A DNA stretch of 64,000 nucleotides from Amycolatopsis rubida (GTDB lineage: Bacteria > Actinomycetota > Actinomycetes > Mycobacteriales > Pseudonocardiaceae), in contig NZ_FOWC01000001.1 of NCBI RefSeq assembly GCF_900115345.1, positions 186,001 to 250,000 on the forward strand, in the 5' to 3' direction. Below are positions 57,081-64,000 of this stretch, one piece after another. The notes under the pieces are model-generated. The model ran no database searches and was not told where the DNA came from. It saw only the letters and a list, made by a program, of their open reading frames with translations. Each line of letters begins with the position of its first letter. Position 1 is the stretch's first letter. Position numbers and translations under genes: made by a program.

Positions 57081-58134
57081 GCAGGAACTCGTCGAACCGC
57101 GCCCGATACGGTGCCAGGTCGATCCCGTGCTCGCCGAGCCATTCATCCGAGTAGTACGTGTTCGCGTACCGCTCGCCGCCGTCGCACAGCAGCGTCACCA
57201 CCGAACCCGCCTGGCCTTCCGCCAGCATCCGCGAGATCAGCTGGAACGCGCCGTACAGGTTGGTTCCGGTCGAGCCGCCCGCCCAGTGCCCGGTGCGCTC
57301 CCGCAGCAAGCGGATCGCCGCCAGGGAACCGGCGTCGGGCACCTGGAACATCTCGTCGATCACGCCGGGCACGAAGGACGGTTCGCAGCGCGGTCGTCCG
57401 ATGCCTTCGATCCGCGACGGCATCCCGGTCGCGTAGTCCGGCGCACCGGTTTCCCACGCGCCGTAGAACGACGAGTTTTCCGGGTCCACCACGCAGATCT
57501 TCGTGGTGTGCCGCTTGTACCGGACGTAGCGGCCGAACGTCGCGCTCGTCCCGCCGGTGCCCGCGCCGACGACGATCCACGACGGCACCGGGTGGCGTTC
57601 GGCGCGCATCTGCGCGAACACCGATTCGGCGATGTTGTTGTTGCCGCGCCAGTCCGTCGCGCGCTCGGCGTAGGTGAACTGGTCGAGGTAATGCCCGTTG
57701 CACTCGGCGGCCAGCCGCTCGGCCTCGGGGTACATCGCCGGCGCCGCGTCGACGTAATGACATTCGCCGCCGTAGAACTCGATGAGCGCGATCTTTTCCT
57801 TGCTCGTCCGCCGCGGCACCACGGTCACGAACCGCAGGCCGAGCATTCGCGCGAAGTACGCCTCGGACACCGCGGTCGAGCCGCTGGACGCCTCGACCAG
57901 CACGGTGTCCGGGCCGATGTGCCCGTTGACCAGGCCGTACAGGATCAGCGAGCGTGCGAGCCGATGCTTGAGCGAGCCGGTCGGATGCACCGACTCGTCC
58001 TTCAGGTAAAGGTCGATGCCCCATTCCGGGGGCAGCGGGAAAACGTGCAGGTGGGTGTCGGCGCTGCGGTTGGCGTCGGCCTCGATGATCCGGACTGCTT
58101 CGCGAACCCAGGCGCGGGCGTGTGGTTTGTTCAT
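57058..58134 (-). CDS. PLP-dependent cysteine synthase family protein, Cds1-like
   Basis: 358 residues. It is a fold-type II pyridoxal-phosphate enzyme: [12 protein letters not shown] holds the Schiff-base Lys, [13 protein letters not shown] is the phosphate-side loop, and [15 protein letters not shown] binds the PLP phosphate. Length and layout resemble Cds1 of M. tuberculosis (Rv3684, cysteine desulfhydrase releasing H2S) as I recall. A plain cysteine synthase or cystathionine beta-synthase-type function remains possible. The start overlaps the DUF4229 stop (ATGA), so it is translated after it. Confidence 0.82.
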   Translation of the reverse strand: MNKPHARAWVREAVRIIEADANRSADTHLHVFPLPPEWGIDLYLKDESVHPTGSLKHRLARSLILYGLVNGHIGPDTVLVEASSGSTAVSEAYFARMLGLRFVTVVPRRTSKEKIALIEFYGGECHYVDAAPAMYPEAERLAAECNGHYLDQFTYAERATDWRGNNNIAESVFAQMRAERHPVPSWIVVGAGTGGTSATFGRYVRYKRHTTKICVVDPENSSFYGAWETGAPDYATGMPSRIEGIGRPRCEPSFVPGVIDEMFQVPDAGSLAAIRLLRERTGHWAGGSTGTNLYGAFQLISRMLAEGQAGSVVTLLCDGGERYANTYYSDEWLGEHGIDLAPYRARFDEFLLTGRFDA

Positions 58135-58421
58135 GCTGCGGAGTCGTCGGCCGGGGTCTCGCCGCGCAGCTGCGAACGCAGCTGGGCACGTGCACGCGCG
58201 CGGGATTCGTTGCGCTTGGCCAGGCCGGCCGTCACGCGCTGGTTCAGGCCGCGCAGGAGCAGCAGGCCAAGCGGAAGGCCGACGACGAGCCCGATCAGCG
58301 AAGAGACCAGCAGCGGCACGCCGACCAGCGAAAGCACGACCGCGACCACCGCGACGAGCGCGAACCGCGCGATCAAGTACACCGTCAGGTCACGGGGAAG
58401 GTGGTCCGGTGTCTCGCTCAC
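58131..58421 (-). CDS. DUF4229 domain small membrane protein
   Basis: 96 residues from GTG with two hydrophobic helices ([20 protein letters not shown] and [20 protein letters not shown]), then a basic tail rich in Arg and Ala. It matches the DUF4229 pattern, an actinobacterial family of unknown function, and corresponds in place to Rv0530A. It is coupled to the Cds1-like gene by an ATGA overlap. Confidence 0.8.
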   Translation of the reverse strand: MSETPDHLPRDLTVYLIARFALVAVVAVVLSLVGVPLLVSSLIGLVVGLPLGLLLLRGLNQRVTAGLAKRNESRARARAQLRSQLRGETPADDSAA

Positions 58422-58432
58422 ACCGAAACAGG

Positions 58433-58906
58433 CTACGCCCCGCTCGCCGGGTCCTCGTCCAGGCCCGCGTTGTTGGGGCGGCCCTCGAACCGGGTGGAGA
58501 GCACCACCGTCGTATTGGTGCGGCCGACGCCGGGGATGCGGCGCAACCTGCCGAGGGTGAGCTCCAGCTCGTCGACCGTCGAAACCCGCACCTTCACGAC
58601 GAAGGCCTCGTCGCCCGCGACCGCGTAACAGCTCTCCACCTCGGGCAGTTCGCCGAGCGAAGCGGCGACGTCCTCGTCGGTGGCGGTGTCGGTGGGATGG
58701 ATGCCGACCAGCGCGGTGACGCCGAGTCCGACCGTGTTCGGGTCGACCATCGCGTGGTAGCCGGTGATCACGCCCGCCGCCTCAAGCTTCCCGACGCGTT
58801 CGTGCACCGACGACGCGGAGAGCCCCACCGTCCGGCCGAGGTCGGCGTAGGTAGCCCGGCCGTTGGCCCGCAGCTCGGCGATGATCTTCCGGTCCAGCTG
58901 ATCCAC
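58433..58906 (-). CDS. Lrp/AsnC family transcriptional regulator
   Basis: 157 residues from GTG (VDQLDRKIIAELRANGRATY). Winged helix-turn-helix YADLGRTVGLSASSVHERVG, then an AsnC-type RAM domain (ELPEVESCYAVAGDEAFVVK). The last ~15 residues are a short acidic tail. It lies 11 bases upstream of the DUF4229-Cds1 pair in the same direction, so it may control those genes in response to an amino acid, possibly cysteine. The effector is inferred from the neighbour only. Confidence 0.9.
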   Translation of the reverse strand: MDQLDRKIIAELRANGRATYADLGRTVGLSASSVHERVGKLEAAGVITGYHAMVDPNTVGLGVTALVGIHPTDTATDEDVAASLGELPEVESCYAVAGDEAFVVKVRVSTVDELELTLGRLRRIPGVGRTNTTVVLSTRFEGRPNNAGLDEDPASGA

Positions 58907-59269
58907 TGGCTCATTATGCGGCGCGCCCGTGCGGGAGGCGCATCGCCGGTAGGCCCCGGATTGTCTCCTGCGTCACAGCAACCTCGGCGCCGGCCGCCGC
59001 CCAGCCTCGGCCTTTGCTCAGTCTTTACCCGGATCTCGGCACAACCTGTTGGAAAATGCCTGGTCAGCGGGCCGTGAACGGGCACTGGGCGATCCTGAGA
59101 ATCTGCTGAGTTATGTCCCTTTTGCACTTTAAGGGCTCTTTACCCAAGGACAACCGTTCGAGTACCCGACGGGTGAAGTGCCACGATTGCCGCGTTGGCC
59201 ACCCGGGCGCGACGGGCGAAACCGCCCGATGCCCCCGGTATAGCAAGTTGGGCGTTAAGGAGGCGGAAA
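58907..59269. other. Divergent regulatory region upstream of bldC and the Lrp gene
   Basis: 363 bases without a credible gene. A CGGGCG-AAAC-CGCCCG hairpin (59213-59228) lies about 40 bases before bldC, and a CCCTT/AAGGG pair frames 59117-59135. The stretch is less GC-rich around 59100-59160 (GAGTTATGTCCCTTTTGCAC), as expected for a promoter. The long leader suggests control at the RNA or promoter level. Confidence 0.4.
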
Positions 59270-59482
59270 ATGACCGCAACCATGGGCGGACGGTTGCTCA
59301 CCCCGGGTGAGGTGGCCGCTCTGTTCCGGGTGGACCCGAAGACCGTGACCCGCTGGGCCACCGCGGGCCGGATCGGCTCGATCCGGACGCCGGGCGGACA
59401 CCGCAGGTTCCGCGAGTCCGAGGTGAACGACCTTCTGGCCGAGCTCACCACGGACGCGAGCGAGCCGACCCGCAAGATCTGA
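59270..59482 (+). CDS. bldC: BldC-family MerR-like developmental regulator
   Basis: 70 residues from ATG with AAGGAGG seven bases upstream. The single MerR-like winged helix (LLTPGEVAALFRVDPKTVTR, then WATAGRIGSIRTPGGHRRFR) closely matches Streptomyces BldC in length and sequence. BldC binds direct repeats cooperatively and controls the switch from vegetative growth to development. No effector domain is present. A strong hairpin follows the stop. Confidence 0.94.
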   Translation: MTATMGGRLLTPGEVAALFRVDPKTVTRWATAGRIGSIRTPGGHRRFRESEVNDLLAELTTDASEPTRKI

Positions 59483-59502
59483 CCCGCGGGTCTCGAACAC
59501 GC

Positions 59503-59561
59503 CGAAGGGTCGTGACTGGCAAGGGGTGCCTCCCGCATCGCTTGCCGGTCACGACCCTTCG
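59503..59561. terminator. Hairpin terminator after bldC
   Basis: Arms 59503-59523 (CGAAGGGTCGTGACTGGCAAG) and 59541-59561 pair over 21 bases with one G-T mismatch around a 17-base loop, starting 20 bases after the bldC stop. Confidence 0.75.
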
Positions 59562-59758
59562 CCGCGTTCCGGCAGTTTCTCCGCGACCCACCACCCCCGA
59601 GATCGCGCCGGTTTCCGGACTGAGCGATTCGCCCGGCCCCCAGGCCGGGCGAATCGGGAGGGAAGAAACCGGCTCCCCGGCGATCTCGGCGCCTCGGCGG
59701 AGCCGAGGCCATCAAACAGAGCTAACCTGGGGGGCCAGCACGACGGAAGGACCCGGGC

Positions 59759-59944
59759 ATGATTCCTTTGCTCGCAGCGGTGGGCGCGATCACCATCGCC
59801 GTTCTGTTGTGGCGGGCACTCGGCGCACAGCGGATCAGCGTCCCGCAGCGCCGCCCGGCCGTCGCTCCCGACGACGATCCCGAATTCCTGCGCAAGCTCT
59901 CCGAGGAGCAGCGCAACCGCCGCCCGGACGACACCGACTCCTGA
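59759..59944 (+). CDS. Small single-helix membrane protein, hypothetical
   Basis: 61 residues. An N-terminal hydrophobic helix (IPLLAAVGAITIAVLLWRAL) is followed by a hydrophilic tail rich in Arg, Asp and Glu (PEFLRKLSEEQRNRRPDD). GGAAGG precedes the ATG. No family is recognised. Codon use is like its neighbours (G/C at third positions), which supports it as a real gene. The stop is followed after 34 bases by a large palindrome. Confidence 0.6.
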   Translation: MIPLLAAVGAITIAVLLWRALGAQRISVPQRRPAVAPDDDPEFLRKLSEEQRNRRPDDTDS

Positions 59945-59978
59945 CCCTCTCTCACCGGCGGGCCCTGCCGGGCGCAGC

Positions 59979-60041
59979 AGCTGTACGTGAGGGGAACCCT
60001 GAGGGAATCTGATTCCCTCAGGGTTCCCCTCACGTACAGCT
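59979..60041. repeat. 63-nt perfect palindrome between convergent genes
   Basis: Arms of 31 bases (59979-60009 and 60011-60041, starting AGCTGTACGTGAGGGGAACC) are perfect reverse complements around a single T. It ends 21 bases before the stop of the ParA-like gene. It probably acts as a two-way terminator and may also belong to a genomic repeat family. Confidence 0.85.
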
Positions 60042-60062
60042 AGCTCGTGCGGCGGGCGAGGC

Positions 60063-61367
60063 TCAGCGGTACCCCTGCCCGCCGAACCCGTCAGCCACGG
60101 TCGCCGCCAGTTCCAGCAGCGCCAACCGGGTGTCCCCGCCGAGGCGCTCCAACTCGATCTCCGCGCCCTCTTCCAAGTGCGCGTCGAACGGGATCCGGCA
60201 CACCGAACGCACCTTCGCGCCGAAGTGCGCGGCCAGCTTGTCCAGGTCGACCGAACTGCCCTTCGGGCGCACCGAGTTGATCACCACGACCGAGCGTTTC
60301 ACCAGGTCGCCGTAGCCGTGCGCCTCCAGCCAGTCCAGCGTCGCCGAGGCGCTGCGGGCCCCGTCGACCGAACCCGAGGACACCACCACCAGCGAGTCCG
60401 CGACGTCGAGGACGCCCTTCATCGCCGAGTGCATCAAACCGGTGCCGCAGTCGGTGAGCACGATGTTGTAGAAGTGCTCAAGCAGGTTCACCGTGCGCCG
60501 GTAGTCGTTCTCGGAGAACGCCTCCGACACCGCCGGATCCTGTTCGCTGGCCAGGATTTCCAGCCGGCTCGACCCCTGCGACGTGTACGACCGGACGTCG
60601 CTGTAGCGCGTGATCTTGTCCGCGTCGCGCAGCAGATGCCGCACGGTCGCGGTGGTCTCGATGGCGATCTTCTGCGACAGCGTCCCGCGGTCCGGGTTCG
60701 CGTCCACCGCCACCACGCGGTCGCCGCGCAGGGACGCGAAGGTCGCGCCGAGCGTGGTCGTGGTCGTGGTCTTGCCGACGCCCCCCTTGAGGCTCAGCAT
60801 CGCGATCTTGTAGCACCCGCGCAGCGGCTGGTTGACCCGCGCGATCAACTCGCGTCGACGCGTGTCCGCCGGGCTCTCCCCCGGGTTGACCAGCTTGCCG
60901 CTGCCCAGGTACACCGCCTTGCGCCAGCCGGACTGGGGCGTGCGCTTCTGCTGTTTCACCAGGTGCGCGGTGGCCAGCTCGTCCGCGCTGGACGCCGGCT
61001 GCGGGAGTCCGCCAGCAGGAGCGCCCGGCACAGGAACCGCACCTGGGGCGGGAACCGGCGTGCCGGCCGGAGCGGCGGGCGGCTGCTGGTATCCAGGCGG
61101 GGCGGCGTGCTGCGGCTGATGCTGCTGCGCGGGCGGCTGCAACGGCGGCAGGTTCTGGTCGTAATGCGGCTGGTAGCCGCCCGGCTGCGGCAGTGGCTGG
61201 TACGCGCCCTGCGGCGGCGGGTCGACGACCTGCGTCGGCTGCGCGTCGTACGGCCCGGTCGCGGGGTGCGGCGTCGAGTCGGTGCGTTCCTCGGAGAACA
61301 TGGCAGCCGGTTCCTGGGCCTGCTCGGACTGCTGTTCCCCGGCAGTCTCTTCACTGGGTCCGGTCAC
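60063..61367 (-). CDS. ParA/MinD-like ATPase with Pro/Gln-rich N-terminus
   Basis: 434 residues from GTG with GGGAGG upstream; the open frame goes on to 62594, but that part is antisense-like and overlaps ccsB. The first ~130 residues are Pro/Gln-rich and probably disordered. The deviant Walker A motif LSLKGGVGKTTTTTTLG lies near residue 190, followed by VVAVDANPDRGTLS and NIVLTDCGTGLMHSAM. It is similar in layout to EspI-type and Rv0530-type proteins. It follows ccsB by 86 bases. The cargo or partner is unknown; a positioning or secretion-regulating ATPase is plausible. Confidence 0.85.
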   Translation of the reverse strand: MTGPSEETAGEQQSEQAQEPAAMFSEERTDSTPHPATGPYDAQPTQVVDPPPQGAYQPLPQPGGYQPHYDQNLPPLQPPAQQHQPQHAAPPGYQQPPAAPAGTPVPAPGAVPVPGAPAGGLPQPASSADELATAHLVKQQKRTPQSGWRKAVYLGSGKLVNPGESPADTRRRELIARVNQPLRGCYKIAMLSLKGGVGKTTTTTTLGATFASLRGDRVVAVDANPDRGTLSQKIAIETTATVRHLLRDADKITRYSDVRSYTSQGSSRLEILASEQDPAVSEAFSENDYRRTVNLLEHFYNIVLTDCGTGLMHSAMKGVLDVADSLVVVSSGSVDGARSASATLDWLEAHGYGDLVKRSVVVINSVRPKGSSVDLDKLAAHFGAKVRSVCRIPFDAHLEEGAEIELERLGGDTRLALLELAATVADGFGGQGYR

Positions 61368-61453
61368 CGTTGCCAACCTCCCGGGTACGTCGAAGGGCCC
61401 CTGGCGACGACGGTAGTCGCCCGAGGCCCGGTCCGGGCGGTGGACCCCCCGGC

Positions 61454-62446
61454 TCAGCTCACTCCGGCATAGGAATGCAGTCCGGCGGTAACCAGGTTGA
61501 CGAAGAACAAGTTGAAGATCGTCACCGAGAATCCGACGATGTTGATCACCGCGGCACGGGTGCCGCGCCAGCCCGCGGTGGCGCGGGAGTGCAGGTATGC
61601 CGCGTAAACGACCCACGCGATGAACGCGACGGTCTCCTTCGGGTCCCAGCCCCAGAACCGGCCCCACGCGGCCTCGGCCCACACCGCGCCGCACAGCACG
61701 CCGAAAGTGAAGATCGGGAACGCCACGATGGTGGCCCGGTAGGCGATCCGGTCGAGCACGTCGGCGGCGGGCAGCTTCGGGCCGAAACCGGCGAACTTGG
61801 CCGGGTTGCGGTCGTGCGCGGTGCGGAAGAGGTACAGCACGCTCGCCACGCCGGGCACCAGGAAAACGCCGGAGCCGATGATCGCGGCGGACACGTGGAT
61901 CACGAGCCAGTACGACTGCAGCGCGGGCACGACCGGCGCGGCCACGGTGTACAGCATCGTGCCGTTGATGAACATCAGGATCACGACGGGCAGCAGCAGG
62001 AAGCCGGTGAGGTGGCGGACCGGGAACTTCTTGATCACCACGAGCCAGGCGACGACGGTGATGAAGGTGACCGCCATGCCGTACTCGTACATGTTGCCCC
62101 ACGGCGCGCGGTGCACCGCGAGTCCGCGCAGCACGATCGCCGACAGCTGCAGCAGCGCGCCGAGCACCAGCAGCGCCGCGCCCATCCGGCCGATCCGCTC
62201 GGCGCGGCCGATCGCGCGCGGGGCCTCGGGCTCGGCCGGGACGTCGCCGTCTTCGATCCCGGCGTCGCCGGAGTCCGGTCCGCCCGCGCCGACCAGCACA
62301 CGCTGGCGGCTGCGCTCGGCGGCGAGCCGGCCCTTGGCTCCGAAAGCCTGCTCGAAGAGCGTGAACAGCAGCGCCAGCACGTAAATCGCCACTGTCGTCG
62401 TGTACAGCAGGTCGCTGTACTGCGAGAGAGTCTCGTTGATTTCCAT
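61454..62446 (-). CDS. ccsB: Cytochrome c biogenesis protein CcsB (CcsA/ResC family)
   Basis: 330 residues with about eight membrane helices. WGRFWGWDPKETVAFIAW near residue 260 is the tryptophan-rich heme-handling motif of the family, and conserved His residues lie in the neighbouring helices (VIHVSA, LHSRATAGW). With ResB it exports heme and attaches it to apocytochrome c outside the membrane (system II). An early cytosolic loop (residues ~35-80) is Arg/Glu-rich. Three bases separate it from resB. Confidence 0.93.
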   Translation of the reverse strand: MEINETLSQYSDLLYTTTVAIYVLALLFTLFEQAFGAKGRLAAERSRQRVLVGAGGPDSGDAGIEDGDVPAEPEAPRAIGRAERIGRMGAALLVLGALLQLSAIVLRGLAVHRAPWGNMYEYGMAVTFITVVAWLVVIKKFPVRHLTGFLLLPVVILMFINGTMLYTVAAPVVPALQSYWLVIHVSAAIIGSGVFLVPGVASVLYLFRTAHDRNPAKFAGFGPKLPAADVLDRIAYRATIVAFPIFTFGVLCGAVWAEAAWGRFWGWDPKETVAFIAWVVYAAYLHSRATAGWRGTRAAVINIVGFSVTIFNLFFVNLVTAGLHSYAGVS

Positions 62447-62449
62447 GCC

Positions 62450-64000
62450 TCAGCTGCCCTTCCGGCCCGTGACCAGCCGTTCGCTGATCCGCTGGAATTC
62501 CTCGCCGTATCCGGCTTGATCCGTGCGCGCGAGCCCCGCGACTTCGATCACGGTACTCGCGCCATCGTCGCGGCCCGGCCGCACCCGCACCCACACGCGA
62601 CGCCGCTTGACCAGCAACGACGCCCCGAGCCCGGCGAACATCACGATCGCGAAGCCGAGCACGTAGCCCTGCGTCGGATCATGCGAGATCTGCAGGTTGA
62701 CCCAGTTGTTGACGCCGTCGAAGCGGACCTTGGTGCCGTCGTCGAGCGTCAGTTCCTGGCCGACCGCGAGGTTCTTGCGGGCGACCCGCTTGAGCCTGCC
62801 GTCCTGGACGCGGGACTGGTCGACCGAGAACACCGACTGGCCGCGGCCCGCGTCGAGGCCGAGGTCGCCGCGCAGCACGTCGACGGCGACCATCGGGTTG
62901 TTCAGCTGCGGGGCGGTCGAGGTGAGCACGCCGCCGTGGATGAACGAGGACGGCGCGAAGAGGCCGGTGATCGCGAGCTGCTTGGTGCGCCGCTGGACCT
63001 CGTCGGTGATGCCGGGCTGGTCGAACTTCGTCGCGCCCTCGGACAGCATCGTCGCCGGGTTGCTGAACATCCACTGGGTGTTCTGGGTGCGCTTCTCGCC
63101 GTTCGGGAAAGTCACCGTGAACTGCGGCGAATAACCGTTGCCCAGCAGGTAAACCCGGTCGCCGACGGTGCGCAGCGGCTCGTTGACCTCCAGGTCGTAC
63201 GGCTTCCACGTGCCGGCCCGCAGGTCCTCGCCGGACTGGTACTCGATGTGCGAGTGGTAGTAGTCAGCCTGGTTCGTGGCGGTGTAGCGGGCGGTGAAGT
63301 CGTTGACCTTCACGCAGAACGGGTCGAGGTCGGTGCCGTCGACGCGCAGGCCCGCTTCGAACGAGTCGTAGTTGTAGATGCCCGAGTTGCAGAACTGGCC
63401 GCCATTGGCCTGCACGATGACCTGGCCCTCGTAGCTGTAGAGCTTGCCGAGGGCGAAGAAGATGATCAGGCCGAGCATGCCGAAGTGGAAGAGCAGGTTG
63501 CCGGTCTCGCGCAGGTAGCCACGTTCGGCCGAGACGCTGAACCCGCCGCCGTCCTCCTCGCGCTCGACGCGCCGCCAGCCGGACAGCTGCTTGCGCACGT
63601 CCTCGCGGATCGTCTCCGGCGTGCGCGCGGTGCGGGCGATCCGGTGGTGCGGCATGCGCGCGAGATTGCGCGGCGTCAGCACCGGCTTCGCCCGCATTTG
63701 CTTGAAATACTCGAAGCTGCGCGGCGTGAGACAGCCGATCAGCGAGATCATCAGCAGGATGTAGATCGCGGAGAACCAGACGCTGGAGTAGACGTCGTAG
63801 AACTCCAGCTTGTCGAGCAGCGAACCCCACCAGCCGTGCGCGCTGATGTACTCGTCGACCTTCGGCGCGTTCAGCCGCCGCTGCGGCAGCAACGCGCCGG
63901 GAAGCGCGGCGAGCGCCAGCAGGAACAGCAGCACCAGCGCGGTGCGCATGGACGTCAGGCCGCGCCAGGTGTTGCGCAGGAAAGCCAGGACCTGCTTGGC
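62450..64000 (-). CDS. resB: Cytochrome c biogenesis protein ResB (5' end outside the window)
   Basis: 517 residues are visible. The first 17 (AKQVLAFLRNTWRGLTS) precede an in-frame ATG at 63949, but family members continue upstream of this point, so the true start is beyond 64000. Membrane helices include RTALVLLFLLALAALPGALL and SAIYILLMISLIGCL, then NLLFHFGMLGLIIFFAL, a large extracytoplasmic domain with two cysteines (FCNSG, DPFCVK) and a final helix. It forms the system II heme-ligation complex with CcsB. Confidence 0.92.
   Translation of the reverse strand, partial: AKQVLAFLRNTWRGLTSMRTALVLLFLLALAALPGALLPQRRLNAPKVDEYISAHGWWGSLLDKLEFYDVYSSVWFSAIYILLMISLIGCLTPRSFEYFKQMRAKPVLTPRNLARMPHHRIARTARTPETIREDVRKQLSGWRRVEREEDGGGFSVSAERGYLRETGNLLFHFGMLGLIIFFALGKLYSYEGQVIVQANGGQFCNSGIYNYDSFEAGLRVDGTDLDPFCVKVNDFTARYTATNQADYYHSHIEYQSGEDLRAGTWKPYDLEVNEPLRTVGDRVYLLGNGYSPQFTVTFPNGEKRTQNTQWMFSNPATMLSEGATKFDQPGITDEVQRRTKQLAITGLFAPSSFIHGGVLTSTAPQLNNPMVAVDVLRGDLGLDAGRGQSVFSVDQSRVQDGRLKRVARKNLAVGQELTLDDGTKVRFDGVNNWVNLQISHDPTQGYVLGFAIVMFAGLGASLLVKRRRVWVRVRPGRDDGASTVIEVAGLARTDQAGYGEEFQRISERLVTGRKGS

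Noticed and set aside
61368..62594. Upstream extension of the ParA-like frame
   Set aside because: It overlaps ccsB on the same strand in another frame and has no ParA-like features; the GTG at 61367 has a good ribosome binding site.

Overview
The window is high-GC DNA with actinobacterial signatures: frequent GTG starts, a full 14-gene NADH dehydrogenase operon, a menaquinone (not ubiquinone) pathway, BldC, KorAB and mannosyltransferase MgtA. Gene content and intergenic repeats fit the Pseudonocardiaceae and most resemble Amycolatopsis. The genus is an inference from content, not from a search.

Region 1 (1-10.8 kb, minus strand) is the end of an exopolysaccharide cluster that starts outside the window. 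In transcription order it holds an AlgD-like GDP-mannose dehydrogenase, a family-4 glycosyltransferase, two Wzz-type chain-length proteins whose kinase-like halves lack a Walker A motif, an asparagine-synthase-like amidotransferase, a fused alcohol dehydrogenase/Gfo-Idh oxidoreductase, and a heparinase II/III-like protein cut by the window edge. Together they suggest a uronic-acid polymer, perhaps amidated.

Region 2 (10.9-19.6 kb) is mixed: a secreted GH75 chitosanase behind a CsnR-type palindrome, a polysaccharide deacetylase, a CGNR regulator divergent from an alpha/beta hydrolase with twin operators, a dimethylargininase divergent from an Lrp regulator, an enoyl-CoA hydratase, and the KorAB 2-oxoglutarate:ferredoxin oxidoreductase ending in a 24-bp-arm hairpin.

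Region 3 (19.6-43.5 kb) is respiratory: a sunset-domain membrane protein, a polyprenyl diphosphate synthase, a secreted protein, nuoA-N (minus strand), the MenJ-like reductase and MenG. Two perfect Rex-type palindromes sit upstream of nuoA. The nuoC-nuoD junction carries a 70-bp tandem duplication that creates two small, translationally coupled reading frames. A repeat element follows the stop codons of both nuoN and menJ. A MarR regulator and a membrane protein share a promoter region with two palindromes.

Region 4 (43.5-64 kb) holds two GT4 glycosyltransferases (one MgtA-like), an inositol-monophosphatase relative, DUF3592 and hypothetical proteins, an M1 peptidase, menD, menB, menE and menA, a TetR/aldehyde dehydrogenase pair with three operator boxes, a Cds1-like PLP enzyme, DUF4229, Lrp and BldC, a perfect 63-nt palindrome, a ParA-like ATPase and the cytochrome c biogenesis genes ccsB and resB (resB cut by the window edge). 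The order from resB to the polyprenyl synthase follows the Mycobacterium tuberculosis Rv0528-Rv0562 neighbourhood as I remember it, with nuo inserted.

How it fits together: the polyprenyl synthase supplies the tail, MenD/B/E/A build and prenylate the naphthoquinone ring, MenG methylates it and MenJ reduces the tail. NuoA-N then reduces the menaquinone, with Rex as the probable NADH sensor, and CcsB/ResB mature the c-type cytochromes downstream. No tRNA, rRNA, CRISPR array, transposase or prophage gene was seen.
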